Shown: positions 1-12,330 of the stretch, in pieces
How positions within the stretch are numbered: the first letter of the stretch is position 1
How the letters are laid out: every line of letters starts with the position of its first letter
NCBI GenBank assembly: GCA_963555705.1
Contig: OY743174.1
Span: 27,469,608 to 27,533,607 of the forward strand
Reading direction: 5' to 3'
DNA from: Ligustrum vulgare
Taxonomy: Eukaryota; Streptophyta; Magnoliopsida; Lamiales; Oleaceae
Length of the DNA: 64,000 nucleotides
Notes under the pieces: model-generated
The model's database searches: none
What the model was told of the DNA's origin: nothing
What the model saw: the letters and a program-made list of their open reading frames with translations, nothing else
Position numbers and translations under genes: made by a program

Positions 1-501
1 AAAACTGATTGCAGTTTCAATAATATTAGTTTCAATTTTCATTTCCAGAAGTTACAATTCATTTTCAGAAGTTACAAATTTTGTGTTGAATGGAAAATTT
101 ACTTCATCCGTTTCATTCTCATCAATCTTCAGTTTTTAAATAGTGATTAAATGGCATCAAATGTTGTTGCCCTATATATAAGCCATCTCCCTTCTCAATT
201 AGAAGAACAGTGAAAGAAAAGAAAAGAAAAAAAAAAAAACAGCTTCTTGCATGATCCAGGCTCCTATTTCTTTGTCATTCCTTTGCAAAATTTCTTTGAG
301 AGAAAAAGAGTAAGCACAGCTAGTTCGACAAGTGGTGAGCGTAGTGCAACGTAAACCGACAACCGATTTTATCCTGGGAATCGAACACCGATCAAAACCT
401 CTTGCACCCCAGTGAGGCGGCGAATTCTATTTAAGGAAACCGTGTAAACACGGGACTTTGGTTTGATTTCATTTATTTGATTCTCTTAATTTTCCCCAAC
501 A
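1..501 (+). repeat. 5' LTR of the Copia element (partial)
   Basis: Positions 198-501 match 6074-6378 and end in the canonical CA. Upstream DNA (1-197) has no partner at the 3' end. It holds a TATA box about 25 bp before the shared part begins, so it reads as U3, and 198 is near the expected transcript start. The LTR start lies outside the window. Confidence 0.7.
173..181 (+). promoter_or_regulatory. TATA box of the Copia 5' LTR
   Basis: TATATATAA lies about 25 bp upstream of the segment shared by both LTR copies, the usual spacing for plant transcription initiation. The start site itself is inferred. Confidence 0.5.
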
Positions 502-1344
502 AGCTTAAATCGAATTTCCCCATTTCAAAATATTCTGAGAATCAGTTTTTTCTTTTCTGCTGTGTTTCTGTCAATTTTTTTCTGTTTGTGAATCTATTTA
601 CATGAATTAACAGGAAGTCCAATATATAACCGTGGGTTAGTTTCCTGTTTTAAAAGTTATTGTCTTTTTTCCCACAGATCTTATTTACAGAATCTGTTGG
701 CATAGTATTTATACAAAAGAGTTTTTTTTTTCCAGAAAGGTTAAGCTCCTGGTGGTTCTGTCTACTTCTGCATGGTTGTATATCTGCATGAATTATTGCA
801 TGAATCTTGCCTTTTGTATCAAGATTAATTAGGCTGAAGACGGTTGATACTTGAAAAAAAAAATTAAATAAATAAATAAAATAAAATAATAACCTGTTTA
901 GTGAAAGTTTCGTTATGTCTGCATGCTGTATGTGTGACTTGCATGAGTTTCCTTCTATAAGCTTCCTGCATGGTTTTTTGTCTCTCTCCTCTGCATAGTT
1001 TGGATGGTGGTTTTGTAGAGGTTTAGATGGTTTTGCATGGTTGTAAGAAGTTTAAATTTTTGTTATGATTGCTTTCATTATTATTTAGTAATTGTCCCAT
1101 TATTAGAATATGATTGCCTTACTATTTCTAACAATTTGACTAATGATGGCTACCTTTTGATTTCATGATTATTATCTATTACTGGTTAATAAATATTTCT
1201 AATATCTGATTTGGTAACAACAATTCATGAGACACAATATTGTTCTAGTGTGTTTGGTTTTATTAATTGAAGACATAGCCCAACTCATATAAATTTTACA
1301 AATTTATAATTATTCTAAATTATTGTCGTTGATTGTAAGGTTAA
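502..1344 (+). other. Copia leader, non-coding
   Basis: This stretch of about 840 bp lies between the LTR end and the first gag ATG. It is AT-rich with no long open frame. A Met-tRNA primer-binding site would be expected just after 501, but I see none, so the leader may be rearranged or the true LTR boundary may differ. Confidence 0.5.
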
Positions 1345-3198
1345 ATGGCGTCTCATGGAAATGACGATGTGAACAATGGAAGCAACACTGTTGGTACCGG
1401 TGTACCAAATCCTACAATGACTGCGGTTAACCCTGTTGAGACCTCGACTGGCGTTTCTCCCGTTGATGGGACACTTGGTGGCGGTATTCCTCATGTTGGA
1501 GTGAACCCCACTTTTCCTACGGATGCGGCCTCGAAAATTCAATTTGGCACAATACCTTTGCCAGTACCTAGGGCTACGGCCTCGGTACCTTTGCCATCGT
1601 TTCCGGTTCCATTTCCTGTGAATCATGCGATTCGACCGGACAAGTTTGCGGGGACTGATTTTAAGACATGGCAGAACAAGATGATTTTTTATCTTACAAC
1701 TTTGGGCCTTGCACGTTTCCTCACCGAGGATGCCCCTGTCGTGGCTGAAAACGACACTGATTTGCATAAGCGTGCAACTTGGGATGCATGGAAAAGTGCT
1801 GATTTTTTGTACCGCAACTATGTCCTGGATGGCCTACAACATTCTCTGTATCATGTGTATGTGGTAAAGAAATCTGCTAAGGAGCTTTGGGAGTCCTTAG
1901 AAAAGAAGTACAAGACTGAGGATGCTGGGTCTAAGAAATTCTTAGCCAGTCGGTGCATGGACTTCAAAATGGTGGATTCACGTTCAGTGGTGAGCCAAGT
2001 GCAGGAGTACCAAGTGCTTTTGCAGGAAATGCATGCTGAGGGTTTGACTATGTCAGAATCCCTACAAGTGGCTACTGCTATTCACAAGCTACCTCCTCGG
2101 TGGAAGGCTTTCAAAAGCTATTTGCAGCATAAGAGGAAAGAGATGTCTTTCGAGGATTTAATTATCAAGCTGCGGATTGAGGAGGAAAACAAATTGGCTG
2201 AACGTAAATCGGAGAATTCTTACTCTGAGAAGGCTAATGTATTAGAGCACGGACAGAGTTCTGGTACCAAGAAAGGTCAATCTTTTAAAGCCAAGCAGGG
2301 TAAAGGGAATCGAAATGATAAAAAGCAGGCCATGAAAGGGTCTCAATTGAAGCCTACCGGTGGGGTAGGAAAGAAGGCCAAGTTCCAGTTTAATGAAAAA
2401 TGCTTCAATTGTGATAAAGTTGGGCACCGATCAGCAGACTGCCGCCAGCCTCGAAGGGATAACAAGCATCGTCCTCAAGCTAATATGGTTGGAAATGAGA
2501 GAGATCATCTCTCAGATGACATGTCTGACCTAAACCTTACAGCGATGATTAGTGTTAACTTGGTGGGATCTAACCCAAAGGAGTGGTGGCTGGATACTAG
2601 GGCCACTTGCCATGTCTGCTCCAACAGGAGCATGTTCACTACTTTTGCACCAGTTACAAATGGTGAAAAATTGTTCATGGGAAACTTCGCAACATCTGAA
2701 GTGCTGGGTAAAGGCAAGGTGGTCCTGAAGATAACCTCTGGTAGAGAGCTTACTCTGACCAATGTGCTGTATATGCCAGAGATTTGCAAGAATCTGGTTT
2801 ATGGGTCTCTTCTGAGAACAAATGGTTTCCGCATGGTCATTGAGGCGGACAAGCTGGTGATTACCAAGATAGGAGTTTATGTTGGGAAAGGCTATATGAC
2901 TGATGGCCTATTTAAATTAAATGTAATTGCTGTAACCCCAACTGTTATGAATAATGAGAAAACTCCTTCTGTTTACTTGCTTGAGTCTCCTAATCTGTGG
3001 CATGGTAGATTAGGTCACGTAAATTATAATGTAATACGTAGGCTAAGCAAGCTAAACTACTTTCTTAGGTTTCAAATTGATTCGAATCACAAATGTGAAA
3101 CCTGCGTTGAGGCAAAACTTACAAGGTCTTCGTTTCATAGTATTGAAAGAAGTACCAAGCCGTTGGGACTAGTCCATAGCGATGTGTGTGACATTTAA
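1345..3198 (+). pseudogene. Copia gag - protease - start of integrase (interrupted)
   Basis: This 617-codon frame starts at the first ATG after the leader. Residues about 95-290 resemble the plant Copia gag (UBN2-type) domain. A CCHC zinc knuckle ([14 protein letters not shown]) is at 353-366. The aspartic protease active site at 417-420 reads DTRA, where the family has D-S/T-G-A, so the catalytic glycine is replaced by arginine (GGG to AGG would do it). A GAG-pre-integrase motif (LWHGRLGHV) begins near 551 and the integrase zinc-binding pair CETC is at 584-587. The frame ends in TAA at 3196-3198, just inside the integrase core, and the rest continues in another frame. Gag would form the cytoplasmic particle and the protease would mature the polyprotein. 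This copy should be inactive. Confidence 0.9.
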
Positions 3199-5572
3199 AT
3201 TTGTCTAAACAAGAGGCGGTAATAAGTATTTCATTACTTTTGTCGACGATAGCACGAGATATTGTTATGTGTACTTGCTTAAAAGTAAAGATGAAGCTAT
3301 CGAAAAATTCATTCTTTATAAGAATGAAGTTGAAAATCAACTTAGCAAGAAAATAAAGGTGTTGCGAAGTGATCATCGTGGTGAATATGAATCACCATTT
3401 GGTGAATTTTGTGCTAAACATGGAATAATTCACCAAACCACTGCACCTTATTCACCTCAGCAGAACGGAATCGCTGAGCGTAAGAATCGAACGTTGAAAG
3501 AAATGATGAATGCTATCTTGATTAGTTCTGGATTACCACAGAACATGTGGGGAGAAGCTATTCTTTCTGCGAATTACATTTTAAATAAAGTGTTAAGAAA
3601 GAATATGGATAAGACTCCGTATGAATTTTGGACAGGCCGAACACCTTCGTATAAATACTTACGAATGTGGGGGTGTCTTGCGAAGGTCGCAGTGCCTCCT
3701 CCCAAGAAGGTCAAGATTGGACCTAAGACAGTTGACTATGTGTTTATTGGATATGCACAAAATAGTAGTGCATATAGGTTTCTTGTGCATTATTCGAATG
3801 TACCTGATATTGATCCGAACACGATCATGGAGTCTAGGAATGCACAATTCTTTGAGAATATACTTCCTTGTAAATCTCCTAAACAGTTAACTCCTATTAA
3901 ACGGACTATGGAATCTTCTGCTTCTGGCAGCAGTAAAGATCCAGTGGAAGAAGGTGAGGATGAGCCTAGACGAAGTAAAAGGACCAAAACTTCTAAGACG
4001 TTTGGCCCTGATTTTCTCACATATTTGATGGAAAATGATCCTCAAAGCTATAAAGAAGCTATATCTTCTCCCGATGGTCATCTGTGGAAAGAAGCCATCA
4101 AGAGTGAAATTGATTCTATCCTACAGAATCATACCTGGGAATTAGTAGATCTTCCACCGGGCTGTAAGCCTTTGGGCTACAAGTGGATCTTCAAGAAGAA
4201 GATGAAAGCGAATGGATCCGTTGATAAATATAAAGGTCGGCTAGTAATCAAAGGTTATAAGCAAAAAGAAGGCTTAGATTACTTTGATACTTATTCTCCT
4301 GTGTCGAGAATAACTTCTATCCGGATGATAATTGCTATTGCAGCCTTGCGAAATCTGGAAATACATCAGATGGATGTAAAAACAGCTTTCCTAAATGGAT
4401 ATTTGAATGAAGAAATCTACATGGAGCAACCAGAGGGGTTTTCGGCTCTAGGTCAAGAAAGGAAAGTCTGTAGACTGGTTAAATCGCTTTATGGTTTAAA
4501 GCAAGCACCGAAGCAATGGCATGAGAAGTTTAATAATGCTATGCTTTCTAGTGGCTTTAGAATCAACAAGTGCGACAAGTGTGTATATGTTAAGGACACT
4601 AATGATGGATATGTCATATTGTGTCTGTATGTCGATGACATGCTCATTGTTGGCAGCTCTGATAAGATTATCAAAGCCACTAAGAATATGTTAAACTCAA
4701 AGTTTGACATGAAAGATATGGGTCTCGCGGATGTCATTTTGGGAGTAAAAATTACTCGAACTCCGAATGGATTTATGTTATCTCAATCTCATTATATTGA
4801 TAAGATACTAGACAAGTTCAACAAGTCAGATACCACTGTGGCCAGGACTCCAGTGGATTTGAGTCTCCATTTATCCAAGAATACTGGTGATGGCGTGTCA
4901 CAGTTAGAATATTCTCGGATAATAGGGAGTTTAATGTATTTGATGACTTGTACGAGACCGGACATAGCATACTCAGTTAGTAGACTGAGTCGCTACATGA
5001 GTAACCCAGGTGCTATCCACTGGAAAGCTATTTTCAGGGTGTTGCATTATTTGAGGTACACTCGTGATTTTGAACTGCATTATTCTAGATACCCTGCAGT
5101 AATCGAAGGGTATGCTGATGCAAATTGGATATTAGATATGTCTGACTCCAAGTCTACTAGTGGATATGTCTTCACTCTTGGTGGTGCAGCTGTCTCCTGG
5201 AAATCGTCCAAACAAACTTGCATCGCAAGATCTACAATGGAATCAGAATTTATTGCGTTGGATAAAGCAGCTGAGGAAGCAGAGTGTCTTCGGAAGTTTG
5301 TTGAGGATATTCCAAGATGGTCAAAGCCTGTGCCTGCAATTTGCATTTATTGCAATAATCAATCAGCAATTGGCAGGGCACAGAGCAATATCTATAATGG
5401 TAAGTCTCGACATATTCGAAGACGACATAATACCATTCGACAACTACTCTCACAAGGTATTATCACTCTGGATTATGTGAAGTCAAAGGATAATATTGTG
5501 GATCCGCTAACCAAAGGGTTAACTCTAGAACTAGTTGTCAAAGCATCGAGGGGAATGGGCTTGCAGCTATGA
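3197..5572 (+). pseudogene. Copia integrase core - reverse transcriptase - RNase H
   Basis: This continues the polyprotein in frame 2. The upstream gene is in frame 1, so there is a one-base shift around 3190-3197, and a further in-frame TAA stands at 3206-3208 where CAA is likely ancestral. From the ATG at 3269 the frame runs 767 codons. Integrase core: RSDHRGEY at 33-40, with the catalytic Asp at 35 and Glu near 70 in the [12 protein letters not shown] motif. Reverse transcriptase: an FKKKMKANG block early and YVDD at 454-457. RNase H: SWKSSKQ, then CNNQSAI, where the family has Asp; the Asn at residue 696 removes a catalytic acidic residue. The remaining open length suggests decay by point mutation. 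Confidence 0.92.
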
Positions 5573-6073
5573 CGTTGAAAGGTGTCATGGTGGAAACCCA
5601 ACCTAGCTGAATGGAGATCCCAGGATCTAGCTTCAAAGGGACAAGTAAACTATGTATATCTGTGTAAATCACTGAGAAGGTTCTTCTTCTGCTCATTCCT
5701 ATGGTGCTTACAGTGATTGAAAGATGCAGGTTAAGCTATGCTTTTAATGACTCTTAAGCGTGATGGTGAAACGATGAGTTAAGAGGTCACCTATGTGAGT
5801 GTGAAGTGGGGCCACTTCTATAAGGATTGGGAAGGCTACATCCTTGAACAAACACTTGCAGAACCAGGCGACATGTTCATGGCCAAAACGAACACAACAT
5901 TGAGAACTATGCTGTGTCTAGAATGATCCTGTGTGAGGTCTATTGTCTTGGTTTACACAAATGGCGAAACAGTTCAAGGAATCTAATCCACTGGTTTGCT
6001 AGTAATACCCGATAGATTTTCACAAGGGAAGGTTCAAAACTAAATGCTACCTATCCTATGCAGGATTGATTCG
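5573..6073 (+). other. Copia 3' untranslated region
   Basis: Non-coding DNA between the pol stop and the right LTR copy. It has the wording usual downstream of plant Copia pol genes. It runs into the right LTR copy at 6074 with no clear polypurine tract and no U3. Confidence 0.6.
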
Positions 6074-6378
6074 ATTAGAAGAACAGTGAAAGAAAAGAAA
6101 AGAAAAAAAAAAAAAACAGCTTCTTGCATGATCTAGGCTCCTGTTTCTTTGCCATTCCTTTGCAAAATTTCTTTGAGAGAAAAAGAGTAAGCACAGCTAG
6201 TTCGACAGGCGGTGAGCGTAGTGCAACGTAAATCGACAACCGATTTTATCCTGGGAATCGAACACCGATCAAAACCTCTTGCACCCCGATGAGGCGGCGA
6301 ATTCGATTTAAGAAAACCGTGTAAACAAGGGACTTCAGTTTGATTTCATTTATTTGATTCTCTTAATTTTTCCCAACA
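6074..6378 (+). repeat. 3' LTR of the Copia element, lacking its U3
   Basis: It matches 198-501 almost end to end, including an A-rich purine tract and the CCCAACA terminus. The TATA-bearing part seen at 1-197 is absent, so the 3' LTR has probably lost its U3 by deletion. Confidence 0.75.
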
Positions 6379-7298
6379 GTTTCATCCTTTTTATGATGAA
6401 AATTCCTTTTTGACAACAGTCTTAAGCTTTTTCGAAGGTCAATAAAAAGGCTAAGAGATTGTTTAAAAATTTGAAGAATCGAAGTTAATTTGCTGAATGA
6501 TAAAGTACATCTATATTATTTTAAACGCTTGTATCAGTTTATGCATTAGATCAGTATACTTGGGCTACTCTATTTAATTGTTCATTAGAATATTTTAATG
6601 AGTTCACTAACATTTGTTTAGAGGAAAGATTAACAGGAAGATTATTTCGTTTAAGCAAGTCACATAAGATATGAAATAAATTGAAATAGAGGTGACTATA
6701 TGGATATCTCTTAGTATTAGAGCTTCTTGATAAAAGATCCTGGAGGTAAGAAACAGTATACTAAAGATCTTGAGAAAAAATATTTAATTTTAATAGTAGA
6801 AATCGTAGAAAAATATTCTTACGCGAAAGAGTTATTTAGAAAAAGACATTTAATTCAACCTAATTTTTTTTTTAGATAAAGATATTTCAATAATATAGAT
6901 TTCAGATGCATCAGAGTTGCGAGCTAATTGAATGAAGATATATTAGATGTAGATAATTTAGATGAAAAATTAGAATGTTTAAATTATTTAGATTTAGAAA
7001 CTTTAAAGACTGATTTTATTCCAAATTAAATACATATAATAGAAAATCTTGTGACGGGATGATCTAGTCACAAGAAATCAATTTTTGTGGAAAGAACAAC
7101 CCGAGTTCCCAACAAAACATGTGTGCTTCATTATTAAAGTACATATGCAAGTATGCAACTTAACAAGATGGCCTTAATGGTACTTGCTTAACCTATTAGA
7201 CAGGCTTATATAACAATCATCGCAAGTCTTGGAGCTTTTTCGGTATCGATGTTGTACTAGATATTACATCAACATGTTGGTTATTAGCACAACGTATC
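6379..7298. other. Unassigned AT-rich DNA
   Basis: No gene is recognisable. A short piece at about 7054-7106, ending TTCCCAACA, resembles 63014-63077 near the other end of the window; both could be 3' ends of the same Copia-type LTR. Confidence 0.35.
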
Positions 7299-7644
7299 TG
7301 ATAAGTGTATTTTATATACTCATTTATCTGTCAAAGTTAGGATATTATATTATTTTTTGTAAATAAACTCCACTTAGTTATTATTATTTGTCATTATTTC
7401 AGGTTTTATTTCAAAATCAAGAAAAATGAGAAATTGAAGCAATTACTCAACAATTGGATGTAAAAACTCAATTTTAGATGCAATTGGAGATAAAACGAAG
7501 ATAAAGAACCACTTGAATTGTTTGGGATAATTGAGGCCTCAAAAAGAAAACCTACACAAAATTTAATTGGGCCTCAAAAACAATTGAAGGGGAGTCTTTT
7601 GGCCCAAGTTATAGTGCATTGCTTTATGGGAATTGAAAAAGGCT

Positions 7645-9290
7645 CTTCACAAAAATATCCTACTTTTAGGGATCAAATTGAAATTTACTTGTACTTTATA
7701 AAACTTGAAAATTACTTATAATAAAATTTTAAAAATTGAAAAATACTTATGATACTTTTTAAATATGTTAGTATCGCAGTATAATATTTATGATAATGTT
7801 GGTATCACATTATGAAACTTTTCAATTTTTTTTAGTATCACAATGTGATACTTATGATACTTTCAATTTTTTTAGTATCATAATGTAATACTTATGATAC
7901 TTTTCAATTTTTTCTAGTATCTCAATATGATACTTATGATATTTTTTCAATTTTTTCAAGTAGCACAATAATCTTATGATACTTTTCAATTTTTTCTAGT
8001 ATTACAGTTTGATATTTTACAAAATTTTAAAATAATTTGTCTCAGATATAAAATTAAACACTTTTCATGTACTCTTTTTTAGTATTATAGCTTGATATTT
8101 TTACAATATTTTATGATACTTTACCTCAGACATAAAATCAAACGCTTTTCATACATTATTTCACTACAATTTTTCACATCCACCACATCTCAAAACCTTA
8201 GGTCATTGCTCCTCTCTCTAGATTCTCTGATCTAGAGAAATCACTTTCTCTCATCCTGCCAGAAAAAATTTCCTCTGAAAGAGGCTTCTTCTTCTTTCTC
8301 GATGCCAAGACATCTTGAGAGGGTGTAAGATCTACCATCAGAACTGTGAAAAGGAAAGGAAAGTGCTTTTGAAGAAGCTGGAGTTGAAGATTTTCGAGTT
8401 TGAGAGAGACACCCTCGTCGCTGTTTCACATTGTTAATCAAGTAATCATGTTCTTCAGGTTTTCTTTGCTATCTTGTTATCTTCTCCTGGTTTTTGTTGG
8501 TTTTCTAACATTTTCCTTGTGGATGTGCGCTCCTAACAGTTTCAATCTAGGTATAGGGAAGAATATTTCCTTAATCAAGAGTAAATGGTCTTTTGGTATG
8601 GGAGGCAATACCCATTTGCAACTAGGTAAGCTTGGATTCTAGCTTATTCAATTCAAATATGGCCTAGGTTTATCTAGTACTGTTCTTTTTAAGTCTGGTT
8701 CTGTGATTTTTGATTGCTCTTGGGATTTAGATACTATCTTCAAACCCATTTGAGCTTTGCAAACTTATTTGCTTCTCTTCCTATCGTTTGTCTTTTCACT
8801 GAGGCTCTCAAAAAATTCATACTTGATATAGATACATGCATATAATCGATAGGTACAGAGAGTTGGCACTAAGAAGTCCGGTCAGAAAATACATATCGTC
8901 GGGGAAAGAGATCCGACCGATTGAAAGTTTATGTTTGGTTGTGGTGGTGGTGTGGTAAGTGCGGTACAGGTGGTTGACGGTGGTGATCTGTTGATGGTGA
9001 TGGTGGTGGACTGGTGATCGATTGAGGCTGTTGGGGATGATGGCAGTAATTGGAATTTGGGATCTGAAAATTATTGGGTGATAATCGCTGGAGGTTGCGC
9101 CGGCAGTGATGGAGTTGAGGGGTAGGGTGATGTCGAAGGCATTGGTGGTGGTGGTGGTGAGGTCTCCTGACTGTTTGGGGATGATATGGTTGATTACACG
9201 GTGGTGAAGAAGATGAAGTATTTTTCAAAAATTATTTTTTGTGCAGTAAAAATGAGTTTTGGTATGTTAATTAAATATTTTATGCAATTA
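7645..9290. mobile_element. Unclassified insertion inside the Athila-like LTR
   Basis: The interrupted LTR resumes on the right with the same text it ended with: AATTGAAAAAGG is found at both edges (near 7630-7642 and 9291-9302), as a target duplication of about 9-12 bp would be. That size fits a Mutator-like element, but no clear terminal inverted repeat or transposase is visible. Inside are an AT-rich tandem array (7745-8065), a leader-like stretch of unknown origin (8160-8640) and a GGT-rich stretch (8930-9230). Confidence 0.4.
7745..8065. repeat. Tandem array, period about 40-45 bp
   Basis: Units share AGTATCACAATGTGATACTT followed by a T-rich stretch. Successive units begin near 7834, 7874 and 7917, with decayed units either side. 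Confidence 0.7.
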
Positions 9291-9446
9291 ACCCAATTGA
9301 AAAAGGAAGGTCGCTAGATTGATACACAAGGAGATAGTGGTCTGAATTAGTAGTGGGCTGTGCAAATAAAAAAACGGAGGTAGAGGCTCTTGGTGTTTTA
9401 AAAAGGGCTCGGCTGGTTATATATAGAGGGTTAGTCGAGAGGAATA

Positions 9447-9466
9447 GGGGGGGTGGGGGGGGGGGG
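9447..9466. repeat. Poly-G tract
   Basis: Twenty bases of G with a single T, in the LTR just after the TATA-like motif. It could pair into a G-quadruplex and is a likely place for sequencing length error. Confidence 0.9.
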
Positions 9467-10566
9467 TTGCTAGAGAAAAGTAGGCAGCTGTGATACTTGG
9501 TGGAGGAATTAATTGGCATGGTTGGCTATGTGCGCTTGGGAGGTATTAAGGGAGCAGCTGCTGGTGCGATAATTGGGTTGGCTGTGCAGCAAATTAATTG
9601 AGGAAGAAGAAGGCAGCTTGAGGTTTGGCAGAATTGGAATTGGAGAAGGCAGCGACTGTGAGAATTGAAATTAAAGTGTGCGAACAAGGTAGCAGTTGGC
9701 TGAATTGGAAGACCAAGGTGATGCTAATTCTTCAATTATTCAAACTCCAGGTTTTACTTTCATTATTTATTGCTTTTTTCTCCCAAGAATTTGAGTACCT
9801 AAATTTTAAATTGTGATTGACGATGTAGATTTAATGTTTTTAATTTAATTTTAATTCTCAAGTTGATGTTTTTGATATTCATGTATTGATTTTATTATTG
9901 CTCTTAATGATTGAGTTGCTTGATCACCAATTCATGATTTAATGATTGTTTTCATAATTCGAGGGGTGAGTTAACAATTATATCAAGTAATAAAATTCGA
10001 CAATTTCAACAAAAAGATAGAGTTATGAATTTGTGGTTGCTTGTGGTCACTTATGAATTCCAAAGTAATTTAATGCATTTAGCCAAGGAAAACTCTAATC
10101 CTCTGTAGAGATAGACGGTTGACTTAGTTAAATACGTCTAATTTGAACTCGAGAGAGGTCAAATAGATACGAGCGTAAATTCGTCCAAATACAATTCTAG
10201 AAAATAACTTGAGATACGAAATTAAACTAGAATGTTACTTCGAAATCATTAGTCTAGATATTCATTTAATTGTAAAAAACCCACCACTTTATTTCTTACT
10301 TTTGTTAGTTACTTTTACTTTTAGATTTCTATTTTTATTTAATTGAATTATTTTTTTCGTTAATTCTCTAGTATTTGTCGTTTTTTATTTTCTTGCAATT
10401 TATTTTATTAGTTAGCCATTGCCTTAATCTACGAATTATTTAAAATCAAAGTAAATCGATAGCAAATAAATAGTCCTCTTGGAATTGATAATTTGGACTC
10501 AAGATTCCACTTTACTACATGTTAACGATATCATACACTTGCGATAATCTCATATGAACAAGTTTT

Positions 10567-10584
10567 TGACACCGTTGTCGGGGA
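10567..10584 (+). promoter_or_regulatory. Primer-binding site, Asp-tRNA type (degenerate)
   Basis: TGACACCGTTGTCGGGGA differs from the usual Athila/Tat primer site (TGGCGCC...GCCGGGGA type) only by G-to-A and C-to-T changes, as expected from cytosine deamination. It lies 6 bp after the LTR end at 10560. Confidence 0.7.
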
Positions 10585-10589
10585 ATAAA

Positions 10590-12330
10590 GTGAACTTTTG
10601 AGTCCGGGTTGTTGATCCCACGAAAACTATGTTTTTGCTATCGATTTACTTTGATCAAGATAATTTTTAGACTAAAACCAAAACTAACCAAGAAAATAAA
10701 TTGACAAATAATTCAAAAAGACAAAGAATTGAAAATCAATGAAATAAACAATTCAATTAAATAAAAATAAAAATCTAAAACTAAAAACAACTAGAAAGCA
10801 AGAAATAAAGTGGTTGGTTTTCTACAATTAAATGAATATCTGAACTAACGATTTCGATGTAACGTTCTAACTTAATTTCGTATCTCAAGTTGTTTTCTAG
10901 AATTGTATTTGGTCGAATTCACGCTTGTATCTAAATGACCTCTCTCGAGTTCAAATTAGGCCTATTTAACTAAGTCAATCATGTTTCTCTGCAGAAGGTC
11001 AGAGTTCTCCTTAGCTAAATGTATTAAATTACCTTGAAATTCATAAGTGACCACAAACAACCACAAATTCATACCTCTATCTTTTTGTTGAAATTGTCGA
11101 GTTTTATTACTTGATCTAATTGTTAACTCACCCCTCGGATTATGAAAACAATCATTAAATCATGAATTAGTGATAAAGCAACTCAAACATTAAGAGCAAT
11201 AATAAAATCAATACATGAATATCAAAGCACCAACTTGAGAATTAAAATTAAACTAAAAACATTAAATCTACGTTATCTATCCCAATTTAAAATTTAGCTT
11301 CTCATTATGTTGGAAGAAAAATTCATAAATAATGTAAACAAAACCCGGACATTGAAGAGTTGACTAATTTGCATCTTCTTGCACTTCCAATTGGCTGCCG
11401 ACTTGAGTGCGTATGTATTCCAAATTCAGCCGTGAGATCATCAATTAATTCCCAGCCTTCAGCCACCTTGTTTCACAATTCCAAAGCTGCACCACTCTTC
11501 TCTCCCCCAGTCGGCCTCTGTTTGTATGTATATTGGTGTATATCTTCTTCTCTTCCAATCAACCAAGTCTCAAAAGTATTCTACCAACCCACACAGCCAA
11601 CAACGTTTTTCACCAATAGTGCTGCCCTCCTACTTAGTTAGCACCAGCAGCCGCCTCCTTTTTATTTCCTCCACCGCCAACCACTTTTGTATTTTTAGGG
11701 ATTCACCAATAACACTCCAATAATAATCAATCCCCCCTTTGTTTCCAGCCGCACAAGTGTATATATATTCCAAGAAAAGCTCCCAAGTTCAACCTAAATT
11801 CTCTCTATTAAAACTCTCCACCGTCACCTAAATGCCAACCGACTCCCCTTTTCAAGTCTCCCAATTATGCCTTTTATTCCCAATCACTCGGCTGCCTTCA
11901 TTTTTAGGCCAAAGGAGTCATTAATCTTAGGGAAAATTGCACTGTATACTACGAAATCAGCACTAAAATGATTTATACTGTTTATGAAATAAAAACAGAA
12001 AATTACATTCTTCCATACCACTGCACAACCATCGCCGATGCTGATGTCGCTCATCTTCGTTGATGAAGCTGCTGTGGCTCATCTTCTTCCCTACGGCTGT
12101 TGCCGCTCGTCTTCTTTGCTGATGCGGCACAACCAACAAATCACCATCGTCGGTGAGGGTTGAGCCGAGAAGTGAAGAGGTTGCCGATGTTCGATGAACT
12201 GCAGGTTGCTGAGGAGTGCGGCTGCTTGGTGATGGAGCTGGAATTGTGTGTGGGCTGAGAGTGCTGTTGGCTGGAGTGAAGGTTGCGGTTATTTGTGACG
12301 GACAAATAAGTGTATAAAATATATTTATCA
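10590..12330 (-). repeat. Athila-like LTR, minus orientation, 3' end truncated
   Basis: Read on the minus strand it starts TGATAAATAT at 12330, right after a decayed polypurine tract. It is homologous to 7299-10560, but its last 50 or so bases are missing: it breaks off in the CACTTTATT stretch and abuts the plus-strand primer-binding site. A TATA-like motif lies near 11757-11767. The part 11933-12294 does not match the other LTR copies and may be an insertion. Confidence 0.65.

Larger units (their letters stand above)
1..6378 (+). mobile_element. Old Ty1/Copia LTR retrotransposon, left end cut by the window
   Basis: The order gag, protease, integrase, reverse transcriptase, RNase H is the Copia order. 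It is flanked by two copies of a roughly 304-bp LTR segment at 198-501 and 6074-6378, both ending CCCAACA. I count about 14 or more substitutions between the copies (about 5 percent), so the insertion is not recent. The coding region is split by a frameshift and a stop near 3190-3208. No convincing primer-binding site follows the left LTR. I do not assign a Copia lineage. Confidence 0.9.
7299..10560 (+). repeat. Athila-like LTR, plus orientation, interrupted
   Basis: It starts TGATAAGTG, like the LTR starts at 31030 (+), 12330 (-) and 14802 (-), and ends ...GAACA just before an Asp-tRNA-type primer-binding site. The section 7299-7640 matches the minus-strand copy at 14802-14411, and 9300-10560 matches the minus-strand LTR 12330-10590. 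A TATA-like ATATATAG lies near 9420. The middle, about 7645-9290, is foreign to the other copies and looks like an insertion. Confidence 0.7.

Noticed and set aside
8929..9228. 99-codon His/Pro-rich minus-strand frame
   Set aside because: Reverse translation of a GGT-rich low-complexity block inside a probable insertion.
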